A stretch of 64,000 nucleotides of DNA from contig NZ_VFTG01000011.1 in the NCBI RefSeq assembly GCF_006439355.1, positions 62,001-126,000 of the forward strand. The letters are read 5' to 3'. The stretch is from Mesorhizobium sp. B4-1-3 (GTDB taxonomy: Bacteria; Pseudomonadota; Alphaproteobacteria; Rhizobiales; Rhizobiaceae). Of the stretch, positions 15,636 to 24,398 are shown piece after piece. The number at the start of each line of letters is the position of its first letter. Position 1 is the stretch's first letter. The notes under the pieces are model-generated. The model ran no database searches. It was not told where the DNA came from and worked only from the letters and a program-made list of their open reading frames with translations. A program made the position numbers and the translations under genes.

Positions 15636-15758
15636 ATGGCCAATCGGTTGTTCGACGTTCTTGCCAGACGGCGGTCATGGCTGGACCGGGTCGGATTGGG
15701 GCTGCTTGTCTTCCTGGCGACCTTGATCGCGGCGCTGATGGGCGGCGCCGGCGCCTAA
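15636..15758 (+). CDS. Small membrane protein, 40 aa
   Basis: ATG 15636 follows GGGGGAAG at good distance. The 40 residues comprise a basic N-terminus (MANRLFDVLARRRSWLDRVG) and one membrane helix (LGLLVFLATLIAALMGG). Nothing identifies its function. It ends directly at a palindromic repeat (15758-15862). Confidence 0.6.
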   Translation: MANRLFDVLARRRSWLDRVGLGLLVFLATLIAALMGGAGA

Positions 15759-15862
15759 TGCATCTCACCCAAAAGTGCGCAGCGGTTTTGGGGAATGACA
15801 TGCATCAAAACAAAGACTTAAAGTGCGCCGACTGAATCCGTTCAGCGCGACGCGCTTTAAGC
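15758..15862. repeat. Two-hairpin palindromic intergenic repeat (rhizobial type)
   Basis: First hairpin: ATGCAT arms around 15758-15804 with AAAAGTGCGCAGCGGTTTT between. Second: CTTAAAGTGCGCCG ... CGACGCGCTTTAAG at 15818-15861. This layout is common in rhizobial intergenic DNA, as known to me from the family and not from a search. The second hairpin may end transcription of the gene at 15636. Confidence 0.7.
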
Positions 15863-15885
15863 ACCACGGAGCAAAAGCGGTCGGC

Positions 15886-16113
15886 CTATTTCCTTCGTCC
15901 GATCGCCCTGAATTCGAAGACCGCGGGCCTGAGCCTCAACGGCCGTGGCCGCTCGGTGAAGTCGACGACGCGGACCCACCTGTCGGCGCCGGCGCGCAAG
16001 GTGACTTTCTGGCCAAGCGCTTTCTCAGCCGCCTCGAAAGGTGTGTTGGCTTCCGTCGAATGGACCGCGACGACGGCTTCGCCGTCCATTTCCTCGACGC
16101 GATAGGTTTTCAT
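15886..16113 (-). CDS. Hypothetical protein, 75 aa
   Basis: Starts MKTYRVEEMDGEAVVAVHS behind GGAGACGCGC. The pattern (YRVEEMDG, EANTPFEAAEKALGQKV, LRAGADRWVRVVD) suggests a small beta-alpha fold. No membrane segment or signal. Unrecognised. Confidence 0.65.
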   Translation of the reverse strand: MKTYRVEEMDGEAVVAVHSTEANTPFEAAEKALGQKVTLRAGADRWVRVVDFTERPRPLRLRPAVFEFRAIGRRK

Positions 16114-16230
16114 GCGCGTCTCCAGGGCGTCCGCCGTTCCCTACCTGCGCGAGCGTCTTTATATATTAGAGGTGTCGAATAAAAGGCAAGACGCGCGGGT
16201 CCAGCCATCGTCTGATCGAAGAAGCCCGAG

Positions 16231-16434
16231 TTAGTCCTGCTTATTGGCGGGCGCGCTGTAGCCGCGCAGGCCGGTTCCGCTGCAGGCCTGGCAGGAAACC
16301 CGTTGACCCCGGCAATTGTCGCGCAATGCGCCGGAGGGACAGCAAGCGCCGTTCGACGCTGCCTGCTTCTCGCATTCGAACACCTTGCCGGCGCCCAAGC
16401 ACCGGGGGCAGGCGAACTTCCTGAATTCGCTCAA
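16231..16434 (-). CDS. Small Cys-rich zinc-ribbon-like protein, 67 aa
   Basis: Begins at TTG 16434 with GGAGG six bases before it. It carries a CPRCLGAGKVF motif (residues 9-19) and a second CQACSGTGLRG (residues 48-58), each CxxCxGxG as in the DnaJ zinc-finger region, plus a CC/C/C cluster in between. The motif usually binds zinc, and the protein could be a small adaptor or chaperone-associated factor. Function unknown. Confidence 0.65.
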   Translation of the reverse strand: MSEFRKFACPRCLGAGKVFECEKQAASNGACCPSGALRDNCRGQRVSCQACSGTGLRGYSAPANKQD

Positions 16435-16866
16435 AGAGAGCCTCCGGCCGTTTCACAGGCGCCCCGCAACGCGCTGACCGTGCCGCGGGTTCCATGACAG
16501 ACACGGTTTTCCTGCGTAGGATAAATACGTTAGTATCTGCTAATGTTACATCGATATCGCCTGCAACGCGCGGTTGGATCAATGACGTTGCGGCGGCGTA
16601 TCAGGCCATGCCTTCTCGCCCCCGCCAAATGGGGGGGACACACCTCTTTCACCAGCCCGCGAGTCAGCGATGTGCCGGATCGCGTCGAGCCTTGGATGCC
16701 ACAAAAGCGAGATTGTCAGCGCGGCGAGTTTCACCGGCAGCGCGAAGGTGGACAGGCCGATTGGAGGGGGCGCTGCAGCGCCTGATCTCCGGCGCCCCGG
16801 CCTGCGCCTTTCGTACAGGATTGCCGACGGGGACGTCGGAGAAAAGGAGGCTTTGAGCTGAGAAGT
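16435..16866. other. Intergenic region, no convincing gene
   Basis: About 430 bases. It contains CGCCCCCGCCAAATGGGGGGG near 16618-16638, a possible worn end of a palindromic repeat. Short frames here have no ribosome site or recognisable sequence. Confidence 0.5.
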
Positions 16867-17178
16867 GTGGGCAGTGTCACTCAGGCCAATGCATGGATGG
16901 ACTACAACGTCTCTACAGTCGGGGCGAGGCAGCGATTCCGCCGGACTGCCGAGTTGGCGTGGCGGGAGGTCGAAGCGATGCATGAAACATGGTGGCGGCG
17001 GCGGGAAGCTCAGCCCCTCATTCCGGAAAGTGAACTTCGTTTCATGATGAAGCTCGGGCGTCTGGAACGCGGCGAGGCAATGAGATTGCTGGGACGATGC
17101 CGCGGGGATCGCGAGGCGGTCTATGCCGAGTTGAGGACGCGCGATCTGCTCAGGGAACGCAGCGCGCGGCCTCACTGA
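16867..17178 (+). CDS. Hypothetical protein, up to 103 aa
   Basis: A plausible coding frame with charged helices (RQRFRRTAELAWREVEAMHE, ESELRFMMKLGRLERGEAM, GDREAVYAELRTRDLLRE). GTG 16867 or ATG 16897 could start it; neither has a strong ribosome site. A soluble helical protein is likely; not recognised. Confidence 0.5.
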   Translation: MGSVTQANAWMDYNVSTVGARQRFRRTAELAWREVEAMHETWWRRREAQPLIPESELRFMMKLGRLERGEAMRLLGRCRGDREAVYAELRTRDLLRERSARPH

Positions 17179-17201
17179 CCAGTTCACGCCGCCATTTGAA
17201 C

Positions 17202-17441
17202 TTACAGTCCGAGCGTCCAGCCGGCCGCCGTTTCAGGTTTCCCGCCTGGCCGGAATGACGCAACGAAGATGGCCGGCCGATGTGTAGATTCGACGAAAGC
17301 GGCTGCGGCCATCTCGACGACGTCGGCGGAATGGTCGACCTTGTCGAGGCGCTTCACCACGCGGTCATGAAGCAGCCACAGCCTTGCGGCCCGGTGCAGA
17401 TCGGCGCGCTTCTCGTGGTGCATATCGAGGGGTGCGAACAT
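17202..17441 (-). CDS. Hypothetical protein, 79 aa
   Basis: ATG 17441 follows GGAG six bases upstream, better than the ATG at 17447. Text such as HEKRADLHRAARLWLLHDRV, KRLDKVDHSADVVEMAA and AIFVASFRPGGKPE suggests a real soluble alpha/beta protein. It converges with the gene ending at 17178. Unrecognised. Confidence 0.55.
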   Translation of the reverse strand: MFAPLDMHHEKRADLHRAARLWLLHDRVVKRLDKVDHSADVVEMAAAAFVESTHRPAIFVASFRPGGKPETAAGWTLGL

Positions 17442-17620
17442 AACCATCTCCGCAAACGGCGATGCCGAGCGTTTGTTCCAATCGATCCGCGTGATAGCGA
17501 TGCCTCCGGGCAGTTTCGAGAGTCAAAGATGCTTCCGCGATCGCGTAATTTCGCCGTCGCTGGTGAGATCTATCTTTGCCTGGCGGCGGTGCCCATTCCG
17601 CCCTTCAGCCGGAGCCTCGG

Positions 17621-18018
17621 CTACCCCAACGAACCTCCACCCACCGCGGCTCCGGCTTCGCTCATCGCGTCGCTGAGGCTTTCAGCTGCCGCAAGGCGCT
17701 CGGCCTCCATTTCCAGCTCCGTCAGCTTGGATTTGGTCTCACGCGGCTCCGCATGCTCGAGCCCGATCACATCGTTGCGCGTTTGGCGAAGCGCGATGAC
17801 GATCTCGTCGAGCTTGGCGTGGATGGCCGCGGTGTCGCGGTAGCGCTGGATGAGGACCACGCCGGTGGTGATGATGGCCGCCACCGACAACGTATAGGTC
17901 ACGACATTGGTCGGCCGAACGGCACCAGGAGCGTGCGGGCCACCATGGCGACGACCATAGTGTAGAAGCCGGGCGGGCGTGACAGGAAATCGGCGGCGCG
18001 AAAAAGATGACGGTTCAT
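17621..18018 (-). pseudogene. Low-affinity iron permease family protein, frameshifted
   Basis: ATG 18018 opens MNRHLFRAADFLSRPP, GFYTMVVAMVARTLLVPFG and then hits TGA at 17899. In the next frame the family continues: TNVVTYTLSVAAIITTGVVL (second membrane helix), QRYRDTAAIHAKLDEIV and RNDVIGLEHAE, ending at 17621. The two halves belong to one PF04120-type low-affinity iron permease. A single-base indel near 17905-17930 separates them. It may be a true pseudogene or an error in the sequence. A 33-aa membrane protein lies 6 bases upstream. Confidence 0.75.
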
Positions 18019-18024
18019 CGCCGC

Positions 18025-18126
18025 CTAACCAAGCAATAACCCGGCTATTAGCACGGTGAGCAGCATCGAGGCCGGCACGGCCAGAAGCCAGCGCGCCTCC
18101 AGAACACTGTTGCGGTCGTCGTTCAT
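18025..18126 (-). CDS. Small membrane protein, 33 aa
   Basis: A single-helix protein (MNDDRNSVLEARWLLAVPAS then MLLTVLIAGLLLG) with GGAG 8 bases before ATG 18126. It ends 6 bases before the start of the frameshifted iron permease, so the two would form an operon. It could be a small partner subunit, but this is only inferred from position. Confidence 0.5.
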   Translation of the reverse strand: MNDDRNSVLEARWLLAVPASMLLTVLIAGLLLG

Positions 18127-18336
18127 GTCGGTTGCTCCAATTGGCAGCCGCGAAGCTGCGGATTCGATGTCGGCAAACGAGCGCCGAACCTCCTTCGTTC
18201 CGCCGATCGGGCGACGGTCTGAAACCCATCGGACTGAGGTCGGACCGGCATGCGAAGAGGACCGAGCGGGGCAACCAAAGCCAGGACTCCGCATTGGCAA
18301 GCGCCAATTTTCTCGCGCCGCCGACAGGGAGCACTC

Positions 18337-18531
18337 ATGAACCTCGATAGACCGACAGACGATGCCGAAGACCAGCCATACGAGCCGGCGTTCTTCGCCA
18401 GCAAATACGGCCTGCCGCCGCGACTAGCCAAGACGATGATCGAGGCAAATGGCGGCGGGCGCCGCGCCTGCGACGCCGCGGCCGCGACCTACCTGAGATA
18501 TGTCGCGCTTCGGCGCCGGCGGGGCGGCTGA
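18337..18531 (+). CDS. Small hypothetical protein, 64 aa
   Basis: ATG 18337 has GGGAGC 5 bases upstream. The core FFASKYGLPPRLAKTMIE and RRACDAAAATYLRY mirrors the layout of the minus-strand protein at 1234-1443. The C-terminus is basic (ALRRRRGG). The fold is likely helical; function unknown. Confidence 0.6.
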   Translation: MNLDRPTDDAEDQPYEPAFFASKYGLPPRLAKTMIEANGGGRRACDAAAATYLRYVALRRRRGG

Positions 18532-18658
18532 ACTCGGTTGCCGGGCGCGTCGGCCCGGCCCGCATCGGTGCTGGGTCAGACGCATATCAGCCCGGAACCA
18601 AAGCGGTGAACAGCGGTTTATCCGGCGAAGGGATGCTTCAGGAATTAGGATTAGAGCA

Positions 18659-18967
18659 ATGAAAACAGTACTTCTTGCTGCCTTGGCGCTCTGTGTCGCC
18701 GCACCCGCCGTCGCCTCGGCGGCCGAGGCCGATGTCGTCATCAGGACACATCACAGGCATTATTATCACCACCGGCCGGCAGTCGTTATCAATGACGAGG
18801 GCCACCGTTTGCATCACCGCCATCACGGCACCGTCGCCTTCTATGACAATGGCGAGCGCGGCTGGCGTCACCGCCATCACCGCCGTGACGACACGGTCGT
18901 CGCCACCGGTTCCATTCACCGGCATCATCATCGTCCGGTCGTCGTCGAGGGCGGCTCTGACTATTGA
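18659..18967 (+). CDS. His-rich secreted protein, 102 aa
   Basis: Signal peptide MKTVLLAALALCVAAPAVA, with ASA or AEA cleavage at about 22-24. The mature chain is packed with His (HHRHYYHHRPAVVIND, HRLHHRHHG, WRHRHHRRDD, HRHHHRPVVV), a pattern often able to bind Ni, Zn or Cu in the periplasm. This binding is inferred only. AGGATTAGAGCA precedes ATG 18659. A strong terminator follows. Confidence 0.75.
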   Translation: MKTVLLAALALCVAAPAVASAAEADVVIRTHHRHYYHHRPAVVINDEGHRLHHRHHGTVAFYDNGERGWRHRHHRRDDTVVATGSIHRHHHRPVVVEGGSDY

Positions 18968-18984
18968 GATACCGTCTACCGTAG

Positions 18985-19036
18985 AAAATCCGGTCCTGCA
19001 CATGGGCAATCACGCTCAAGCCGGACCGGATTTTTC
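18985..19036. terminator. Bidirectional hairpin terminator
   Basis: Perfect 12-bp arms (18985-18996 AAAATCCGGTCC and 19023-19034) followed by TTTTT on the plus strand and preceded by AAAA, so usable on both strands. It lies between the His-rich protein gene and the convergent slipin-like gene. Confidence 0.85.
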
Positions 19037-19067
19037 ATGCTGAATGGGAGACACCGGTAGTCTCTGT

Positions 19068-19910
19068 TTACACCGCGCTTTTGAGCACGCCCGCCTGAAC
19101 CAGGGCGGCCGCCGGGTTGAGGCTGTCTACCAGGCCGGTCGGGAGCAGAATGGTGGCGCCGCGCTCCTTGGTCGTCTCGTAGATGATGTTCATAGCGCGC
19201 AGCTGAAGTGCGGCCGGATGGTCGGCATAGGTGGTGGCCGCCTCGACGAATTTGGCTGCGACTTCCGCCTCCGCCGAACCGAGGATGACACGCGCTTCCT
19301 TCTCGCGCTCGGCCTGCGCCTGGCGCGACATGGCGTCCTGCAGCGCGACGGGGATGGCGACGTCGCGGATCTCGACCGACATCACCGTGATGCCCCATTG
19401 CGCCGTCTTGGCGCCGATCACGTCGCGCAGATGCTCATCCGCCGCCCTGCGGTCGGACAGCAGCGAGGACAGCATCGAGGAGCCGATCATCTCGCGCAGC
19501 GAGGTCTGCGCCACGCGGTCGATTGCCTCGCGGTAATTGGTGATTTCCAGTGCCGCCTGGCCCGCGTCATGCACATGCCAAAAGATAACCGCATCGACAT
19601 TGACGGGTACCGTATCCCTGGTCAGCGCCTCCTCGGCGTTGAAGGCCGTGGTCTGGATGCGCTGGTCGATGACGGCCACGACATTGTCGAGGACCGGGAC
19701 GATCATGAATAGGCCGGGGCCGCGCACGCCAAGCAGGTTGCCGGCGCGCAGCACCACGAAGCGCTGCCAGGTGTTGGCCATCTTCAGCGAGGCGGCGATC
19801 AGTGCCGCGATAACAAAGAAGGGCGTGCCAGCCCACGTTCCGGCCAGCGCGCCGATACCGGCGCCGATCAGGACGAAGACGACGGTGAGGAAAAGGGTGA
19901 TCGGATTCAT
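19068..19910 (-). CDS. SPFH/stomatin-like (slipin) membrane protein, 280 aa
   Basis: Residues 1-45 hold two hydrophobic helices (ITLFLTVVFVLIGAGIGALA, GTPFFVIAALIAASLKM). Then comes the SPFH domain with slipin features (RFVVLRAGNLLGVRGPGLFMIVP, DQRIQTTAFNAEEALTRDTV, SVEIRDVAIPVALQDAMSRQ). A long helical tail (AEAEVAAKFVEAATTYADHP) would drive oligomers in the inner membrane. Such proteins scaffold membrane microdomains and often partner with NfeD proteases, but no nfeD is adjacent. ATG 19910 has GGAGCTATCCG upstream. Confidence 0.9.
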   Translation of the reverse strand: MNPITLFLTVVFVLIGAGIGALAGTWAGTPFFVIAALIAASLKMANTWQRFVVLRAGNLLGVRGPGLFMIVPVLDNVVAVIDQRIQTTAFNAEEALTRDTVPVNVDAVIFWHVHDAGQAALEITNYREAIDRVAQTSLREMIGSSMLSSLLSDRRAADEHLRDVIGAKTAQWGITVMSVEIRDVAIPVALQDAMSRQAQAEREKEARVILGSAEAEVAAKFVEAATTYADHPAALQLRAMNIIYETTKERGATILLPTGLVDSLNPAAALVQAGVLKSAV

Positions 19911-20134
19911 CGGATAGCTCCTTGTCGCGGCCTCTGGTGGGTCGCGCGATGCCGCAACGGGCCTCGCGAGGAGCGCCGGCGGTCCGGGCTGGACCGCCTG
20001 GCCGGCATATCTGGGATCGATCACGCTTGTCGCGAGGACAATCATCGCCGGCAGGAATCATATGGTGCACGGCGACGGAGTTCGCCAATGGGCGCGCCTG
20101 ATCTCCTCGCAAGGGGCGAGCTGCGCGCTCCGTC

Positions 20135-20620
20135 TCAGTCCGCCTCGCTGCCCGAACCCTTGCCGCACTCGGCCAGCACTTTGCCGATCGCAGCGCCGGA
20201 GCCTTTCAGCGGAAAGCTCGCCTCACCATATTTCGCGGCCGACACCGTCACGTCGCCCTTGCCACGCAACAGCGCCAGCAGCGGATCGGACGGGCCGGAG
20301 AGCTCGGTGGTGAAGTAGTTGTACATCGCCTCGAGCTCGAGCTTTTTCGTCAGGCTCTTGTCGCCGGCCTTGAAGGTGAAGGAGCCGCTGATGCCGGGCT
20401 CCAACTGCCCGCCCGCGGCACCGAGGTCATAGCTCAGCATCGGCTTGTCGAAGCAGGCCAGTATCAGATGCGCATCGCCCTTCGGTCCGCCGCAGACCGA
20501 AGCCGTCATCACGCTGCCGCCCTCGTCCTCCTCCATCTTGGCGGACCATTGGCAGGAGGCGGCATGGGCGGGGAGGGTGGCGAGCAGTGCCAGGATGAGT
20601 GTTGCAGACACGCCTTTCAT
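20135..20620 (-). CDS. Secreted hypothetical protein, 161 aa
   Basis: Signal peptide MKGVSATLILALLATLPAHA cleaved at AHA-A (residue 21). The mature chain has three Cys (SCQWSAKMEEDEGGSV, ASVCGGPKG, ILACFDKPM), plus C-terminal LAECGKGSG, with alternating strands, suggesting a periplasmic beta-sandwich. GGGGGAACG precedes ATG 20620. Not assigned to a family. Confidence 0.75.
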   Translation of the reverse strand: MKGVSATLILALLATLPAHAASCQWSAKMEEDEGGSVMTASVCGGPKGDAHLILACFDKPMLSYDLGAAGGQLEPGISGSFTFKAGDKSLTKKLELEAMYNYFTTELSGPSDPLLALLRGKGDVTVSAAKYGEASFPLKGSGAAIGKVLAECGKGSGSEAD

Positions 20621-20713
20621 AATCGTTCCCCCCGCCGTGGTAGCTCGATCATAACGAAGTTGGCAAAGGCGTGCGAGCGCGTGAGGCTCAACTGAAGCAG
20701 CGCGATCGGCAAG

Positions 20714-21643
20714 TCACAGCCGCCACGGCGGCTCCGGCGCGAAGCGCTTGCTGATCCAGTCGGCGAACGCGCGGGTCTTGGCGGCCTGACCCTTGGCCGA
20801 AGGCATGACGATATAAACCGCGCCCTCGTCGGCCAGGGTCCAGTCCTCCAGGATCGGCACGAGCCGGCCGTCGGCGAGCTCGCGGCCGACCAACCAGTCA
20901 GTGCTCATCATCAAGCCGACGCCCTGCACGGCGGCCTCGACCAGCACTTCAGCGTCGTCGCTAACCAGCGGTCCCGAAACCTCGACGCGCACGCGCCGGC
21001 CGCCGCGGTCAGTCATCTCCCAGGCTGGAAAGGTCTGGAAGCCGGTGAAGCCAAGGCAGGAATGTTCGAGCAACGCCTGCGGCGTTTCCGGCCTGCCTCT
21101 GAGGGCAAGGTAGGAGGGCGACGCGCAGAGCAGCCGGCGCCGCGTCGCTACCTTGCGCGCCACCAGGCGCGAGTCCTCCAGGCTGCCCAGCCGGACCGCG
21201 ACGTCGAAATTCTCGGCGACGAGATCGGCGAAGCGGTTGGAGAACTCGGCCTCGATCTGGATCTCGGGGAACTCCGTGAGAAACTGCGGCAAGAGCGGTC
21301 CGATCCACATGCGCCCGAACGTCCCCGGCAGTGCTAGTTTGAGCAGGCCGCGCGGGCCTCCAGCCGCGTGTGCCGACGCGGCCGCCTCGGCCTCGTCCAC
21401 CGAGGCCAGGATGGCGCGCACGCGAGAAAGGAATTCTACGCCGGCCTCGGTCAGCGACACGCTGCGCGTTGTGCGGTGAAGCAGCCGCACTCCCAGCCGG
21501 TCTTCCAGCGACTGCAGCCGACGCGACAGGACGGTGGCGTCGCGCCCGACCCGCGCAGCCGCCTTGGTAAAGGACCTCGCTTCCGCGACGGCCGCGAAGG
21601 CGGCCATTTCGGCCAGGGCGGAGGGTTCGTGAGATTGCTGCAT
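20714..21643 (-). CDS. LysR-family transcriptional regulator, 309 aa
   Basis: Winged HTH at residues 10-65 (AEMAAFAAVAEARSFTKAAAR, RLQSLEDRLGVRLLHRTTRSVSL). The co-inducer domain (LLKLALPGTFGRMWIGPLLP, DVAVRLGSLEDSRLVARKV) follows. ATG 21643 is preferred to TTG at 21652. Divergent from the quinone oxidoreductase gene at 21741, about 97 bases apart, so it probably controls that gene. Effector unknown. Confidence 0.9.
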   Translation of the reverse strand: MQQSHEPSALAEMAAFAAVAEARSFTKAAARVGRDATVLSRRLQSLEDRLGVRLLHRTTRSVSLTEAGVEFLSRVRAILASVDEAEAAASAHAAGGPRGLLKLALPGTFGRMWIGPLLPQFLTEFPEIQIEAEFSNRFADLVAENFDVAVRLGSLEDSRLVARKVATRRRLLCASPSYLALRGRPETPQALLEHSCLGFTGFQTFPAWEMTDRGGRRVRVEVSGPLVSDDAEVLVEAAVQGVGLMMSTDWLVGRELADGRLVPILEDWTLADEGAVYIVMPSAKGQAAKTRAFADWISKRFAPEPPWRL

Positions 21644-21740
21644 GGTTTGCAATACTCAAATGCAAAGTCCGACAATTATCGAGAAATAGCGCAGCAGATA
21701 AGTTCGCTCAACCGTCAATCGAAACCCACGGAGCGAATCC

Positions 21741-22751
21741 ATGAAAGCCATCGAACTCGGTCAGCCCAGGCTCGACGCCTTCCGCGCCGCCACCGTCGCT
21801 ACGCCCGAACCGCAACGCGGCGAGGTGCTGATCCGCCAGCGCGCGGCGAGCCTGAACTTCGTTGACGTCGCTGTGGCGAGCGGCAACTATCCAGGACCTG
21901 TCTTCCCGCTCATTCCAGTTGCCGACGGCGCCGGCGAGATCGTCGCGCTCGGCGAAGGCGTGACGGGCTTCAGCACGGGCGACCGCGTTGTCGCCCACGC
22001 CAAGCCGCGCTGGATCGGCGGCCGGCCGCGTCCTTACGAGATGACGCAGATGCGCGGCATCTCGTTGCCCGGGTCGCTGGCCGAATATGTCGCGCTGCCG
22101 GCCAATTCCGTCGTGCTGATCCCGGCGCATCTTTCCTTCGAAGCGGCCTCGACCTTGCCCATTGCCGGCACCACCGCTTGGAACGCCATCCGCGCCGCAG
22201 CTGTCGGGCCAGGCTCGGTGGTCGTGCTGGTCGGAACTGGCGGCGTGTCCATCTTCACGCTGCAACTCGCCAAGGCGGCAGGAGCCACCGTGATCATCAC
22301 TTCGTCTTCGGACGAGAAGCTGGAGCGGGCCAAGGCGCTCGGCGCCGATCATCTCATCAACTACCGCGCGGCGCCGAACTGGGACGGCAAGGTGCTGGAA
22401 CTGACCGATGGTCTCGGCGCCGATCTTGTCGTCGAGACCGGCGGCACCGCCACCTTCGCGCGCGCCGTCAACGCCACCGCGCCCGGCGGCACGCTGTTCA
22501 CCATCGGCTTCGTTACCGGCGCCGAGGCAACGGTCAACCTGCTGCCGATCATCATCAAGGCGCTGAAGGTGGTGGGCAACAACACCGGATCGGTCTCAGA
22601 CCTTCGCGACGCCGCCAGCGCCATCGGCGCCGCCCGGATCGAGCCGGTCGTCGACAAGGTGTTTTCGCAGAACGAGGCGACCGAAGCCTACACTCACATG
22701 GCCGCCGGCGGCCTGCATTTCGGCAAGCTGGTGTTCGGATTGGATTGGTAG
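21741..22751 (+). CDS. Zinc-independent NAD(P)-binding quinone oxidoreductase-like MDR enzyme, 336 aa
   Basis: MDR family. The N-terminal GroES-like part (ASLNFVDVAVASGNYPGP, VPVADGAGEIVALGEG) lacks the usual zinc ligands. The Rossmann part has GPGSVVVLVGTGGVSIFTLQLAKAAGA (about residues 155-181). LGADHLINY and LGADLVVETGG follow. It reduces quinones or enals using NADPH as in family QOR enzymes; the substrate is unknown. Divergent from a LysR gene that probably regulates it. Confidence 0.85.
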   Translation: MKAIELGQPRLDAFRAATVATPEPQRGEVLIRQRAASLNFVDVAVASGNYPGPVFPLIPVADGAGEIVALGEGVTGFSTGDRVVAHAKPRWIGGRPRPYEMTQMRGISLPGSLAEYVALPANSVVLIPAHLSFEAASTLPIAGTTAWNAIRAAAVGPGSVVVLVGTGGVSIFTLQLAKAAGATVIITSSSDEKLERAKALGADHLINYRAAPNWDGKVLELTDGLGADLVVETGGTATFARAVNATAPGGTLFTIGFVTGAEATVNLLPIIIKALKVVGNNTGSVSDLRDAASAIGAARIEPVVDKVFSQNEATEAYTHMAAGGLHFGKLVFGLDW

Positions 22752-22994
22752 GAAGAGCTGACGCTGGAGATTGGTGAAGCGGCTGAGCGCCCAGCGAGGT
22801 CGAAGAACGCAATCTCCCGCGGCCTTTGGCGGGGAAGATTGGCTGTTTTGCGCCGTATCGAGCCTAGATCCGCTTTCCAATACGATCGACAGGGCACCGC
22901 CGATTCGATCTGACATTTTCGAGTATTTTGAAATTTTCCGACTGGCCAATGAAAATTCGGGTGAATTCTTGTCCAGAACAGCAATGAACTTGTC

Positions 22995-24053
22995 TTGGAA
23001 TGCATAAATATTTTGCGGCCCTGGACAAGATGTGAGCTGGTCCAATACGGTGCCCGTCCAAGTGAAGACGCGTGCAAAAAGGCCCGGTCACCCTTGAAAA
23101 AGAATGTCTTCTCGTCGCTCGACCTGCCTGGGAATCTCGATGACCGCGCGCGCTTCGCGCTCTGGCAGGACATCCACGTCGCCGAAATATGGTCGGTCGA
23201 ATATGCTATCTCGGCCAATCGGCCATTCGCGGCCGCGATCGAAGCCACGGCCATCGGGCCGGTGGTGCTGGGGCAGATGGCCGGAACCATCCAGCATGCC
23301 AGCCGCAAGGCCCGCAACATCGCCGAGGACAGCCGCGACGGGTACCTCCTCTTGATCAACCATGGCGATACCAAGCTGAGCGGCGTCCAGGTCGGCCGCG
23401 ACTACAGCGTGGGCAACGGCGAGGCCGCGCTTGTCTCGGCCTCGGAGGCGCTGGAAATGAGTGGCGGCAACAGCAACGTCTGGGCCAATATCGTCGTCCC
23501 GCGCGAGATCCTGCAGGGGGCCTTCGCCCATGTCGAGGACCGGCTGGCGCTGACCGTGGCTGCCGACAATGAGGCGCTCTGCATGCTCACGCGCTATTGC
23601 AACTTCCTGGAAGCAGGCCCGGCTCTGGTGTCGCCGGATCTTGTCACCCATGCCACCGAGACAATCGTCGATCTGATCGGCCTGGCAACAGGCGCCAAGG
23701 GCGAGCCTGCCGAGCTAGCCGGCCTGCGCGGCCTGCGCGCGGCAAGGCTGCAGGCAATCCTCGACAAGATCAGAGACAATTTCGCCGATCCGGCCATCTC
23801 GGCCCAGCGCGTTGCCCAGCAGTTGCGGCTCTCCCCTCGCTATGTCCACGACCTCCTGCAGGAAACCGGGGTGAGCTTCGCCGAGCGTATTCTCGAATTG
23901 CGCTTGCAAAGGGCCCATCGCATGCTTTCCGACAGGCGCAACGACCGTATGCGCATCAGCGAGATCGCGCTGCTAAGCGGCTTCTCCGACGTCTCCTATT
24001 TTAACCGCTGCTTCCGTCGCCGTTTCGGCTCGACGCCGACCGGCGCCAGATAG
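22995..24053 (+). CDS. AraC-family transcriptional regulator, up to 352 aa
   Basis: C-terminal residues 250-352 hold the two HTH motifs (ISAQRVAQQLRLSPRYVHDLL, RISEIALLSGFSDVSYFNR CFRRRFG). The N-terminal half (residues about 38-230) is an AraC-binding-like sensor (GNLDDRARFALWQDIHVAEI). Start is uncertain: TTG 22995 is the longest, and TTG 23094 is a shorter option closer to the conserved part; neither has a clear ribosome site. No divergent partner, and the target is unknown. Confidence 0.85.
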   Translation: MECINILRPWTRCELVQYGARPSEDACKKARSPLKKNVFSSLDLPGNLDDRARFALWQDIHVAEIWSVEYAISANRPFAAAIEATAIGPVVLGQMAGTIQHASRKARNIAEDSRDGYLLLINHGDTKLSGVQVGRDYSVGNGEAALVSASEALEMSGGNSNVWANIVVPREILQGAFAHVEDRLALTVAADNEALCMLTRYCNFLEAGPALVSPDLVTHATETIVDLIGLATGAKGEPAELAGLRGLRAARLQAILDKIRDNFADPAISAQRVAQQLRLSPRYVHDLLQETGVSFAERILELRLQRAHRMLSDRRNDRMRISEIALLSGFSDVSYFNRCFRRRFGSTPTGAR

Positions 24054-24398
24054 TCTCGCCGGCCGCGAGATGTCCTATGGCCGGCGCCGCAGTGCAGATC
24101 TCCATTGTGCGGAGGGATATGAACCCTGCCGGTGGGTTTTTGTTCTGCCTTAACGCAAAAATGTCTGCTGGCGCGAGCCGGAAGGCCCCCGCGCTGCGGT
24201 CTGCACGCCTGGCGGCTGGTGCCGAATGGCCACACTGGCGGAACAAGTGCGGCGGCACTTTCCGAGACAATTCCAGTGCGGTCCAGCCCAAGACGTGGGC
24301 TGCAAACAATGCAACATCGGGGCTCTCGACGTTAACTGGATCCCCGCTGAGCATTTTGGCAGCAGGGATAGCGCAACACCCTGGGGCAGCAAACAACA
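24054..24398. other. Intergenic region upstream of the first outer-membrane protein gene
   Basis: 345 bases, including leader copy 1 (24213-24314). The rest of the stretch shows no ORF or motif that I trust. Confidence 0.6.
24213..24314. repeat. OMP leader repeat, copy 1
   Basis: About 85% identical to 25175-25277, with the last 40 bases nearly unchanged (GCGGTCCAGCCCAAGACG). It ends 84 bases before the first outer-membrane protein gene. Also reads as a short frame (MATLAEQVRRHFPRQF), which may be coincidence. Confidence 0.8.

Noticed and set aside
18638..19009. 123-aa minus-strand ORF over the His-rich secreted protein gene
   Set aside because: No ribosome site; the plus-strand frame has a signal peptide and a terminator directly behind it.
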